A stretch of DNA of 14,121 nt, taken from contig UWSJ01000048.1 in assembly GCA_900549525.1 (NCBI GenBank), forward strand, positions 1-14,121. Reading direction: 5' to 3'. The stretch's first letter is position 1. Every line of letters begins with the position of its first letter. This document shows positions 5,690-12,828 of this stretch, one piece after another. The position numbers were made by a program, and so were the translations under genes. The notes beneath the pieces were generated by a model. The model was not told the origin of the DNA. It ran no database searches and saw only the letters and a list, made by a program, of their open reading frames with translations. This stretch comes from an uncultured Coriobacteriaceae bacterium. GTDB lineage: Bacteria; Actinomycetota; Coriobacteriia; Coriobacteriales; Atopobiaceae.

Positions 5690-6378
5690 TGGCTCGTCTC
5701 GAATTCACCAAGCAGCTCAAGGACATGGAGGCGCTCGTCAAGCGCTTCGGCGACAAGTCTGCGGCCGACGTCCGCGCCGCTGGCCTTGCCGCCACGGGTG
5801 ACAAGGGTGCCGAGCAGGGTATTCTCGAGGGCCGCAAGGCCGCCGAGCGCCTGCGCGACAACATCGAGAGCAACTGCCTCGACATGCTGCTCCTCCAGCA
5901 GCCGCTCATCGGCGACGACCTGCGCTTCGTCTCGTCGAGCTTCCGCATCGTCTCCGACCTGGCGCATATCGACGGCATGACGCGCGACGTCGCCTTCATC
6001 TTCTCGGAGCTCTCCAAGAAGGCCTCCGACCGCATGGCCGACAAGTTCGTGGCCATGAGCGGCCGTGCCGCCGAGATGGTCGACGGCGCCGTCGAGGCAT
6101 TCCTGACCAAGGACGCCGACAAGGCGCGCGAGGTCATCGCCTCCGACGACGAGCTCGACCGCATGTACTCCGAGTCGGTTGACCTCGTGATTGACCTCAT
6201 CAAGGCCGGCAAGCCCTCCGCAAAGAGCCTGCCCGAGCTCCTCATGGTGGCCAAGTACTTCGAGCGCATCGGCGACCACGCGCAGCGAATTGCCGATTGG
6301 GCCGTGTTCCGCGCCACCGGTGAGCGTATCCTTACGGCGGGAGACCACGCCCCCGCGGATGAGGCCGAGGGGGCGTAG
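5689..6378 (+). CDS. phoU: Phosphate signalling regulator PhoU
   Basis: A 229-residue all-helical protein of normal PhoU length, made of two repeats of a three-helix unit. PhoU connects PstB activity to the sensor kinase and damps the phosphate-starvation response when phosphate is ample. The second repeat has the intact metal-binding motif, KYFERIGDHAQRIADW (about residues 186-201). In the first repeat the corresponding stretch is SDLAHIDGMTRDVA (about residues 88-101), where the usual E-R-I-G-D has become A-H-I-D-G, so this half has probably lost or altered its metal site. The ATG shares its A with the pstB2 stop (TGATG). The response regulator gene begins 11 nt after the stop. The last 15 or so residues are acidic and Ala-rich and probably disordered. 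Confidence 0.93.
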   Translation: MARLEFTKQLKDMEALVKRFGDKSAADVRAAGLAATGDKGAEQGILEGRKAAERLRDNIESNCLDMLLLQQPLIGDDLRFVSSSFRIVSDLAHIDGMTRDVAFIFSELSKKASDRMADKFVAMSGRAAEMVDGAVEAFLTKDADKAREVIASDDELDRMYSESVDLVIDLIKAGKPSAKSLPELLMVAKYFERIGDHAQRIADWAVFRATGERILTAGDHAPADEAEGA

Positions 6379-6389
6379 GGCTCTTCGCC

Positions 6390-7106
6390 ATGCAGGCTAC
6401 ACTTTCGCAGCAGGGGAACGGCCACGTGATCTATTACGTCGAGGACGAGAAGAACATCCGCGAGCTCACGGTGTACGCGCTCTCTCAGGCGGGCATCGAG
6501 GCCAAGGGGCTTCCGGACGACGCGGCGTTTCGTCGCGCCTGCGCCGAGCGCGTCCCCGACGCGGTGTTGCTCGACATCATGCTTCCCGACACCGACGGCC
6601 TTTCCATTCTGCGGCGCATCCGCCAGACCCCCGGCATGTCGCGCGTCCCGGTCATGATGCTCACGGCTCGCGACTCTGAGCTTGACACCGTGACGGCGCT
6701 TGACGGCGGGGCCGACGACTACCTCGCCAAGCCCTTTGGCATGATGGAGATGGTGAGCCGCGTGCGCGCCCTGCTTCGGCGCGCGCCGGCCCGCAGCTCC
6801 CAGGAGGCTGCCGACGACACGCTCAAGGTGGGCCCGCTCGTGGCCTCCCCGAGCCGTCACGAGGTCTCCCTGGACGGCAAGCCGGTCAACCTCACACTTC
6901 GCGAGTTCGACCTGCTCGTCTTCCTCATGCGCTCGCCGGGCGTGGTGTTCAACCGCGAGACGCTCCTTCAGCGCGTGTGGGGCTGGGACTTTGACGGCGG
7001 CAGCCGCACGGTCGACGTCCACGTCCAGACGCTCAGGCAGAAGCTCGGCGACGAGGCCGGTCTCGTCGAGACCGTCCGTGGGGTCGGCTACCGACTGAAG
7101 GGATAG
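6390..7106 (+). CDS. OmpR/PhoB-family response regulator of the phosphate regulon
   Basis: A 238-residue two-domain regulator. The receiver domain (about residues 13-130) has the acidic pair Glu18-Asp19, phospho-acceptor Asp62 (LLDIMLPDTDG), Thr92 (MMLTARD) and Lys114 (YLAKPFG). The winged-helix DNA-binding domain (about residues 145-238) has the hallmark sequence LTLREFDLLVFLM and recognition helix and wing in SRTVDVHVQTLRQKL and ETVRGVGYRL. It lies 11 nt after phoU and 6 nt before its sensor kinase. This position points to a PhoP/PhoB role, and the PHO-like repeats upstream of pstS are the likely target. Start uncertain: ATG 6390 has only a weak AGGG upstream, whereas GTG 6426 is preceded by AGGGGAA and would give VIYYVEDE, the more usual receiver start. 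The name phoP or phoB cannot be chosen from sequence alone. Confidence 0.93.
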   Translation: MQATLSQQGNGHVIYYVEDEKNIRELTVYALSQAGIEAKGLPDDAAFRRACAERVPDAVLLDIMLPDTDGLSILRRIRQTPGMSRVPVMMLTARDSELDTVTALDGGADDYLAKPFGMMEMVSRVRALLRRAPARSSQEAADDTLKVGPLVASPSRHEVSLDGKPVNLTLREFDLLVFLMRSPGVVFNRETLLQRVWGWDFDGGSRTVDVHVQTLRQKLGDEAGLVETVRGVGYRLKG

Positions 7107-7112
7107 TTGTTC

Positions 7113-8570
7113 ATGGGCAAGGGGCCGAAGATCGACGAGGACCTCGAGGACGCCGAGAAGGCCTCGCGAGACTCTGACGCGGACGGTCGAGTGGTCAAGA
7201 AGCAGCCCTCGCTCGTCCGCCGGATCTTCATGTCCCTTGCCATCGTTTCCACCATCGCCACCGTCGTGGTGATGCTGCTTTCCACGCTCATCTATCAGGC
7301 GAGTCAGGTTGACGACACCGGGCGCATGCTCGACGGGCAGGCCCGCCTCATCGGCTCGATGCTGCGCGGTGATGACGGCGATCTCATGACGCTCGCCAAC
7401 CTCCAGCTCGGCGAGGTGCGTCTTACCCTCATCGATGACGACGGCACCGTTCTCTACGACAGCCAGTCGAACGTCAACGACATGGGCAACCACGCCGACC
7501 GGCCGGAGGTGTCCGAGGCCCGCGAGGACGGCGAGGGCTCGGCCGAGCGCGACTCCGAGACCACCGGCATGATTAGCATCTACCGGGCGATTCGTCTCTC
7601 TGATGGCCGCATCCTGCGTCTTTCCGTCGACCGCGAGGGCGTCTCGGCTGCCATATCCCACGACATGCTGCTCGTGGCGCTCGTCGCCGCGCTCATCGTG
7701 GTGTCGTGTTGGGTGGTGGCGCGCGTCGTGGCCGACGCCCTCATGCGGCCCATCCTCGCCATCAACCCGAAGGATCCCGACCCCGAGTCGTCGTATCGAG
7801 AGGTGGCGCCGCTCCTCCAGCGCATCTCAGACCAGATGGAGGACCTCAAGGGCACCGATCTCATGCGTCGCGAGTTCACCTCCAACGTGACGCACGAGCT
7901 CAAGACCCCGCTCTCGTCCATCCAGGGCGCGGCAGAGCTCATTCGCGACGGCATCGCGAAGCCCAAGGACGTCCCCAACTTCGCGGGGCGCATCTATGAC
8001 GAGGCGCGTCACATGACGACCCTCGTGAACGACATTCTTGTTCTCTCGAAGCTCGACGAGGCCGAGCGCTCCCAGAGCTCCGACGCCCTTCTTGGCAAGG
8101 AGGGGCCGGTGAACCTTTTGCGCACGTGCTCCGCGGTGGCCGACCGACTTCGTCCCAACGCCGAGGCCGCGGGGGTGGGTATTGCGGTGGCGGGGGACTC
8201 AGTGACGATTCAGGGGCTGCCGCGCCTGCTCGACGAGCTTGCCTACAACCTGAGCGACAACGCCATTCGATACAACCGCGAGGGCGGCCGTGTTGACGTG
8301 TGGGCCGGTCTCGTTGACGGCAAGCCCACCATGCGCGTGGCCGACACGGGCATGGGCATCCCCAAGGCGGCGCAGCGCAAGGTCTTCGAGCGCTTCTACC
8401 GCGTGGACGCCTCCCGTGCGCGCCAGACGGGCGGCACGGGCCTTGGCCTGGCCATCGTAAAGCACGCCGCCTCCTATCACGGTGCCGAGATCTCGCTCGA
8501 GAGTGAGGAGGGCGTGGGGACCACCGTCACGGTCACCTTCCCGGAAGACCGCCTGCTTGCCGGTGCCTAG
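7113..8570 (+). CDS. phoR: PhoR-like sensor histidine kinase
   Basis: A 485-residue membrane sensor kinase. ATG 7113 is chosen over the in-frame TTG at 7107 because AAGGGA sits 9 bases upstream. Order of parts: a charged cytoplasmic N-terminus (1-37), TM1 (about 38-62), an extracellular domain (63-184) with a Cache-like pattern (VRLTLIDDDGTVLYDS, then NHADRPEV and RLSDGRILRLSV), TM2 (about 185-207), a short degenerate HAMP-like linker, HisKA with H-box His261 (SNVTHELKTPLSSI), N-box (ELAYNLSDNAIRYN), G1 box (VADTGMGIP), F-box (FERFYRVD) and G2 box (GGTGLGLAIVKH). This architecture is that of PhoR kinases in Gram-positive bacteria. In the known system the transporter-PhoU complex, not the extracellular domain alone, reports phosphate. 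Its partner is the regulator gene just upstream, 6 nt away. The kinase gene ends the phosphate cluster; only weak hairpins, without a T-run, follow. Confidence 0.92.
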   Translation: MGKGPKIDEDLEDAEKASRDSDADGRVVKKQPSLVRRIFMSLAIVSTIATVVVMLLSTLIYQASQVDDTGRMLDGQARLIGSMLRGDDGDLMTLANLQLGEVRLTLIDDDGTVLYDSQSNVNDMGNHADRPEVSEAREDGEGSAERDSETTGMISIYRAIRLSDGRILRLSVDREGVSAAISHDMLLVALVAALIVVSCWVVARVVADALMRPILAINPKDPDPESSYREVAPLLQRISDQMEDLKGTDLMRREFTSNVTHELKTPLSSIQGAAELIRDGIAKPKDVPNFAGRIYDEARHMTTLVNDILVLSKLDEAERSQSSDALLGKEGPVNLLRTCSAVADRLRPNAEAAGVGIAVAGDSVTIQGLPRLLDELAYNLSDNAIRYNREGGRVDVWAGLVDGKPTMRVADTGMGIPKAAQRKVFERFYRVDASRARQTGGTGLGLAIVKHAASYHGAEISLESEEGVGTTVTVTFPEDRLLAGA

Positions 8571-8701
8571 TCTCTTTTGACGAGCGCCACGGGTGCGCTC
8601 GGGGGCGAGAAGTGCGAAACTACTAGGTTATCGGCGTCGTGCGCGTGGCTGAGCCACGCAGGTGCGCCGTGCTCGCCACGCTTCGACCGAGAAGGGTTTC
8701 G
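8571..8701 (+). promoter_or_regulatory. Spacer between sensor kinase and tRNA-ligase gene, with two inverted repeats
   Basis: Two hairpins are visible. CGAGCGC (8581-8587) pairs with GCGCTCG (8595-8601) without a T-run, which is weak evidence of termination after the kinase gene. GCGTGGCTGAGCCACGC (8643-8659) is a near-perfect inverted repeat. TACTAGGTTAT (8621-8631) is the only AT-richer stretch and may hold a -10, but no matching -35 is convincing. A promoter for the downstream genes is likely here but cannot be placed. Confidence 0.35.
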
Positions 8702-10744
8702 ATGACTTCCGACAAGCTTGCATCCGCACACGTCGCCGCTCGCCCGTGCTTCCCGAAGCGCGCCGTCGTCACGGCGGGCATGCCCTATGGCAACAAGGAC
8801 CTGCACTTCGGCCACATCGGCGGCGTCTTCGTCCCGGCCGACTTCTTTGCCCGCTTCCTCCGCGACCGCATCGGCGAGCAGAACGTGCTCTTTGTCTCGG
8901 GCACCGACTGTTACGGCTCGCCCATCATGGAGGGCTACCGCAAGCTCACCGAGTCCGGCGAGTTTAACGGGACCATCACCGACTACGTGCGTGGCCACCA
9001 CGACAACCAGAAGACTGCCCTCGACGCCTACGAGGTGTCCCTCGACATCTACGGCGGCTCGGGGCTTGAGCCGGCCAAGTCCTACCACGCCAAGCTCTCC
9101 GACGAGTGGATTCGTCGCCTCTACGAGGTTGGCGCGCTCAAGAAGCGCTCCACCCTGCAGTTCTACGATACCGAGGCCCAGACCTTCCTCAACGGTCGTC
9201 AGGTGATCGGCCGTTGCCCCGTGCGCGGCTGCAAGTCCGAGAAGGCCTACGCCGACGAGTGCGATCTTGGGCATCAGTTTGACCCCGAGGAGCTCATCAA
9301 CCCCGTAAGCCAGCTCACGGGCACCAAGCCCGAGCTGCGCCCCTGTGACAACTGGTACTTTGACCTGCCCGCCTATCAGAAGGCGCTCGAGCAGCTCATG
9401 GACGAGTGGGACGCTGACCCGCAGGTGCGCGACGTGGTTACCAAGACCGTTCACGAGAGCCTCGTGGCGCCGGTCATTTACATCAAGAACGAGCTGCGCG
9501 AACAGCTTGACGTCGTTGCGGCCGAGCTGCCCGCGCACACCGTGCACGAGGCCGAGGGCAACCAGGCGTCCTTCTCGGTCGAGTTTGCCAACTGGGAGGA
9601 GCGTGACGCCGCTCGTGCCGTGCTCGAGGCCCACAAGATTCGCTTCCGCACGGGTAAGTGCCTCCTGCCCTTCCGCATCACGGGCAACATCGAGTGGGGC
9701 GTGCCTGCGCCCGAGCTTGACGGCGTGGGCGGGCTCACCGTCTGGTGCTGGCCCGAGAGCCTCTGGGCTCCCATCTCCTTCGTGCAGACGGCGCTGGGGG
9801 AGAGCGAGCCGGGCCGCTACAGCTCGACCGACTGGCACGACTGGTGGTGCGCCGACGACGCTCAGGTCTTCCAGTTCATCGGCCAGGACAACATCTACTT
9901 CTACTGCGTGGCGCAGCCGGCCATGTGGGAGGCGATGGGCTGGGGGCTCAAGCAGACTACGCCGGTCGCCAACTACCACATCCTGTTCATGAACAAGAAG
10001 GCCTCGAGCTCCGGTGCCATCAAGCCGCCCATGGCGGCCGAGCTGCTCGAGCACTACACGGCCGAGCAGCTGCGCGCCCACTGGCTCTCCCTCGCGCTCG
10101 ATGCCAAGGCCGTGAGCTTCTCGCCGAAGCCCTATGACACGAGCGTGTCGAAGAAGGGCAAGGGCGGCGAGCCGGACGTGCTCGTGAAGGACGACCCGCG
10201 CGTGGTCGACCCGGCCCTCAAGGAGAGCGCCTTCCTCACGAACATCTTCAACCGCCTGGCGCGTTCGTGCTTCTATGGCGCGGCCAAGGCGTGCGGCGGC
10301 AAGCTTCCGGGCGAGGCGGGCGACGAGGTCGTCGACGCCTGCCGCGAGGCCACGCTCGCCTTCGAGCGAACGGTGCACGGCATGGACTTCCACGGCGCGC
10401 TCGCGGCGGTGGAGGAGTTTGCCCGTGCGGCCAACAAGCGCTGGGATAGCGCGAGCAAGGCGGCGGGCGACGACCGGGCGGCCTACGTGGCGGCCCTTGC
10501 CGACGCCTTCGCCGAGCTGAGGACGACGGCGCTGCTCATGCATGCTGCGGTGCCCCATGGCTGCGAGCTCGTGGCCGAGCACATGGGCTTCACGGCGCAC
10601 GACTTCTTCTCCTGGGAGCACGCGCTGGCGACGCCGTGCGAGCTGGCCGAGGCCCTCGGCGAGGACGCAAGCGAGCACGCCGTCGTCGAGCTGCCGCCGC
10701 GCTTCGACTTCTTCCGCAAGCACGAGAGCCAGTACAAGAAGTAG
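8702..10744 (+). CDS. Divergent methionyl-tRNA synthetase-like class I tRNA ligase
   Basis: A 680-residue class I aminoacyl-tRNA synthetase most like MetRS. ATG 8702 is preceded by AGAAGGG at good spacing. The catalytic core starts KRAVVTAGMPYGNKDLHFGH, with the HIGH motif as His35-Phe-Gly-His38. HIGGVFVPADFFARF and VSGTDCYGSP follow the archaeal/spirochaete MetRS style. A zinc knuckle is suggested by Cys172, Cys177, Cys187 and His191. QFIGQDNIYFY (391-401) and NKKASSSG (431-438) replace the usual H-F-I-G-K-D..F-H and KMSKS; the essential second Lys is Ser. The usual V-W-x-D-A segment reads VWCWPESLWAPISF (347-360), and about 70 residues (255-324) are inserted before it. A helical C-terminal domain follows (about 505-680); no EMAP-type tRNA-binding domain is seen. 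It may be the main MetRS or a specialised paralogue with altered substrate. It leads a three-gene run with 8 nt to the next gene. Confidence 0.8.
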   Translation: MTSDKLASAHVAARPCFPKRAVVTAGMPYGNKDLHFGHIGGVFVPADFFARFLRDRIGEQNVLFVSGTDCYGSPIMEGYRKLTESGEFNGTITDYVRGHHDNQKTALDAYEVSLDIYGGSGLEPAKSYHAKLSDEWIRRLYEVGALKKRSTLQFYDTEAQTFLNGRQVIGRCPVRGCKSEKAYADECDLGHQFDPEELINPVSQLTGTKPELRPCDNWYFDLPAYQKALEQLMDEWDADPQVRDVVTKTVHESLVAPVIYIKNELREQLDVVAAELPAHTVHEAEGNQASFSVEFANWEERDAARAVLEAHKIRFRTGKCLLPFRITGNIEWGVPAPELDGVGGLTVWCWPESLWAPISFVQTALGESEPGRYSSTDWHDWWCADDAQVFQFIGQDNIYFYCVAQPAMWEAMGWGLKQTTPVANYHILFMNKKASSSGAIKPPMAAELLEHYTAEQLRAHWLSLALDAKAVSFSPKPYDTSVSKKGKGGEPDVLVKDDPRVVDPALKESAFLTNIFNRLARSCFYGAAKACGGKLPGEAGDEVVDACREATLAFERTVHGMDFHGALAAVEEFARAANKRWDSASKAAGDDRAAYVAALADAFAELRTTALLMHAAVPHGCELVAEHMGFTAHDFFSWEHALATPCELAEALGEDASEHAVVELPPRFDFFRKHESQYKK

Positions 10745-10752
10745 GCGGTTGC

Positions 10753-12201
10753 ATGGTGCCAGTCTGTCGCGTTGCCGTCCCGATGGCGGACGGCGCGTCC
10801 GTCGTCGCGTTCGTCTATGCGCCGGCGGGCGTCGTCGACGCGCCGGGAACGCCGTTTGCCGTGACCCGCAACGCTGCCCCGGTGGTGGTGCTGCATGGTA
10901 ACGGCGAGAGCCACGATCACATGGCCGACATCATCGAGCCCCTCGCGCGCACGCGAAGCGTCATTGCCGTGGACTCCCGCGGCCACGGGGCGTCGACGCG
11001 CGGGACGGATCCGCTCTCCTACGAGCTCATGGCGGCCGACACGCTCGAGGTGATGAGTCGCCTCGGCGTGACCCAGGCTCATGTGCTCGGCTTTTCCGAC
11101 GGCGGCATCGTCGGGCTGCTCCTCGCCCGCGACGCGCCGTATCGCGTGCCGTCACTCACGGCCGTTGGCGCCAACCTCACGCCTGCGGGACTTTCGCGCG
11201 ACGCGCGGCTGGGCATGGAGCTGCGGCTGCAGGAGCTAGCGGAGGGGGCGCCTGAGGCGGCCACGCGTACCAATGGCGAGGATGCGAGCGGCCGCTATGG
11301 CGAGGCGGAGCTGCTGCGCCTCATGCTCGAGCAACCCCATATCGAACCGGCCTCGCTTGCGGCCATCAGCTGCCCTACCTGCGTGCTTGCGGGCGAGCAC
11401 GACCTCGTGCTGAGCGAGGAGACGGAGACGGTCGCGTCTTCGATTCGAGGAGCGCGCCTCGTGACGGTTCCGGGTTCCGGGCACGACCTGCCGAGCGAGG
11501 CCCCGCAGGCGGTCGTTGCCGAGGCCGAGCGCGTCATGGCGGCGGGGGAGCGCCCCGCTCGGGACCGCCCGCTCGTGACGTGGAGAGGCGACGGCGCGCC
11601 GCACGTGGCCGACGTCGCTCCGTCCAGCGTCGCGGTCGTGAGGGCTACGGGCGACGACGAGCCCGCCGTGCTTGCCATGTACGGTCGGCTTCTTGACTCC
11701 TGCGACGTCCCAGGTGCCGAGACCTGCGGCTGGCGTCGCGGGTTCTGGCCCCTCCCCCACGACGTGAGCCGACGCCTTCGCGAGGGAACGACGTGGGTTG
11801 CCGTCGACGCCGCGGACGTCGCGGACGGCCGGCGCCGGGCGGGCGCTCCCGTCATCGGGGCCATGTCGCTCGACGGAGACCTTGGGCTCCCCGGCGTCGA
11901 CATCGACTGGGAGGAGCTTTCCGAGGGCGAGGCGCTCACCTGCCACCTGCTCGCGACCGACCCGGCGGCGAGGGGCAGGGGCGTCGCCACGGCGCTGCTC
12001 GCGGCGTATGCGCGCGAGGGCATCAGGCGCGGCTGCCGGGCGCTGCGCATAAACACCAATCCGCAGAGCCTCGCCAACCGTCTCTACCGCGAGCTTGGCT
12101 TCGTGCAGCACAAGCCCGTCTACTTTCCCTACGAGGGCCTGCCGCTCACGGCATGGACGGACGTCTTCGAGATCAGGCTCGACCGCCCTTGCACCGCATG
12201 A
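10753..12201 (+). CDS. Alpha/beta-hydrolase fused to a GNAT N-acetyltransferase
   Basis: A 482-residue two-domain protein. Residues about 1-265 are an alpha/beta hydrolase: oxyanion loop HGNGES (48-53), nucleophile elbow GFSDGG with Ser115, acid in AGEHD (Asp217) and the catalytic His in GSGHD (His244), so the triad looks complete. A linker of about 25 residues leads to a GNAT domain (about 292-478). This has the acetyl-CoA pyrophosphate loop ATDPAARGRGVATALL (401-416) and the closing motif NTNPQSLANRLYRELGF (434-450). ATG 10753 is used because the frame upstream lies inside the previous gene; the ribosome site (AGGCGG) is modest. The gene is 8 nt after the tRNA ligase gene and overlaps the next gene by 4 nt. 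Substrates of both domains are unknown. Hydrolysis of an ester or amide coupled to N-acetylation of the product is an inference from the fusion. Confidence 0.88.
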   Translation: MVPVCRVAVPMADGASVVAFVYAPAGVVDAPGTPFAVTRNAAPVVVLHGNGESHDHMADIIEPLARTRSVIAVDSRGHGASTRGTDPLSYELMAADTLEVMSRLGVTQAHVLGFSDGGIVGLLLARDAPYRVPSLTAVGANLTPAGLSRDARLGMELRLQELAEGAPEAATRTNGEDASGRYGEAELLRLMLEQPHIEPASLAAISCPTCVLAGEHDLVLSEETETVASSIRGARLVTVPGSGHDLPSEAPQAVVAEAERVMAAGERPARDRPLVTWRGDGAPHVADVAPSSVAVVRATGDDEPAVLAMYGRLLDSCDVPGAETCGWRRGFWPLPHDVSRRLREGTTWVAVDAADVADGRRRAGAPVIGAMSLDGDLGLPGVDIDWEELSEGEALTCHLLATDPAARGRGVATALLAAYAREGIRRGCRALRINTNPQSLANRLYRELGFVQHKPVYFPYEGLPLTAWTDVFEIRLDRPCTA

Positions 12202-12782
12202 TGACGACGGTAGGGGAGGTCGACTTCCTCGGGGACGAGGACACGCGCCGTCGTCTGCTGCGCTGGAGCCTCGTGCTTCTTGGCACCGGGCTGGCGTCTG
12301 TCGTGCTGGTGATGCTAATCCGTCTTGGGGTGCATGGCGCTGCCGTGGGTGAAGATTCTGCCTGGCTGGGGGTTCTTGGCCCCGGTCTTGCCCCCGTCGT
12401 GTGGATTGCGGACCTTGCCTTCGCGACGCTCGTGTCGCTGCCCGTCCACGAGCTCGTTCATGCCGCGCTGTTCCGGCTCCTTGGGGGGCCTGGGGCGCGC
12501 GTGCGCTTTGGCTATCAGGACGGGATGCTCTATGCAACCTGCCCGGGGCTCATTCTGACGCGTGCGAGGTTCTGCGTGGTGCTTGCGGGCCCGGCGGTCG
12601 TTGTGTCGGCGCTGCTGCTCGTGTCTGGCTTTGTCTTTGACGTGCCGCTCATGGGCTGCGCCGCCTTCGCCCTCCACCTCCCGGGCTGTGCCGGTGACCT
12701 TCTCGCCATATGGCTGGTGGCACGCACCCCGCACTGCACGCATTGCCAGGACACGGAGCGGGGCGTGCGGCTGCTGGGATAG
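12198..12782 (+). CDS. DUF3267-type membrane zinc-protease-like protein
   Basis: A 194-residue membrane protein. ATG 12198 overlaps the previous stop by 4 nt (ATGA); a second ATG follows immediately. Hydrophobic segments lie at about residues 23-42, 58-82, 124-147 and 150-175. A zincin motif H-E-L-V-H (His84, Glu85, His88, in LPVHELVHAALFRLLGG) lies at the end of the second segment. ALHLPGCAGDLLAIW (158-172) matches the H-x-x-G-x-x-G-D block seen in DUF3267 proteins, where a further metal ligand is expected. The C-terminus is a short cytoplasmic-looking tail with a Cys pair (CTHCQDTERG, 180-189). It is probably an integral-membrane metalloprotease relative, but activity is unproven for most of the family. 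The gene ends inside a strong 12-bp hairpin. Use of T in the third position is slightly higher than in its neighbours. Confidence 0.8.
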   Translation: MMTTVGEVDFLGDEDTRRRLLRWSLVLLGTGLASVVLVMLIRLGVHGAAVGEDSAWLGVLGPGLAPVVWIADLAFATLVSLPVHELVHAALFRLLGGPGARVRFGYQDGMLYATCPGLILTRARFCVVLAGPAVVVSALLLVSGFVFDVPLMGCAAFALHLPGCAGDLLAIWLVARTPHCTHCQDTERGVRLLG

Positions 12783-12796
12783 CTGCCGCACGCCCC
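12760..12796. terminator. Perfect 12-bp inverted repeat at the end of the plus-strand cluster
   Basis: GGGGCGTGCGGC (12760-12771) and GCCGCACGCCCC (12785-12796) pair without mismatch around a 13-base loop that contains the stop codon of the DUF3267 gene (12780-12782). The following sequence has only a broken T tract (TGTGTTTGG). It is placed between convergent genes, 32 bases beyond the stop of the minus-strand DUF1015 gene, so it could act on both transcripts as a terminator or 3' end stabiliser. Confidence 0.6.
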
Positions 12797-12828
12797 ATAG
12801 TGTGTTTGGTGGCGTTCGTTCGCTGGCG

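Noticed and set aside
5682..7661. 659-codon minus-strand frame opposite phoU, the regulator and the kinase
   Set aside because: Low-complexity translation (runs of Ser/Arg/Ala/His), no motif, crosses three well-supported plus-strand genes.
8571..8701. T-box riboswitch ahead of the tRNA-ligase gene
   Set aside because: The 131-base spacer is too short for a full T-box, and no T-box consensus, specifier loop or terminator with T-run is visible.
8567..10723. 718-codon open frame on the minus strand opposite the tRNA-ligase gene
   Set aside because: It is the mirror of a real gene with strong C/G third positions. The product is a Val/Leu/Gly/Arg/His-rich string without domains, and the plus strand has clear synthetase motifs.
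11236..12537. 433-codon minus-strand frame opposite the hydrolase-GNAT and DUF3267 genes
   Set aside because: Arg/Ala/Pro-rich shadow of GC-rich coding DNA without recognisable domains.
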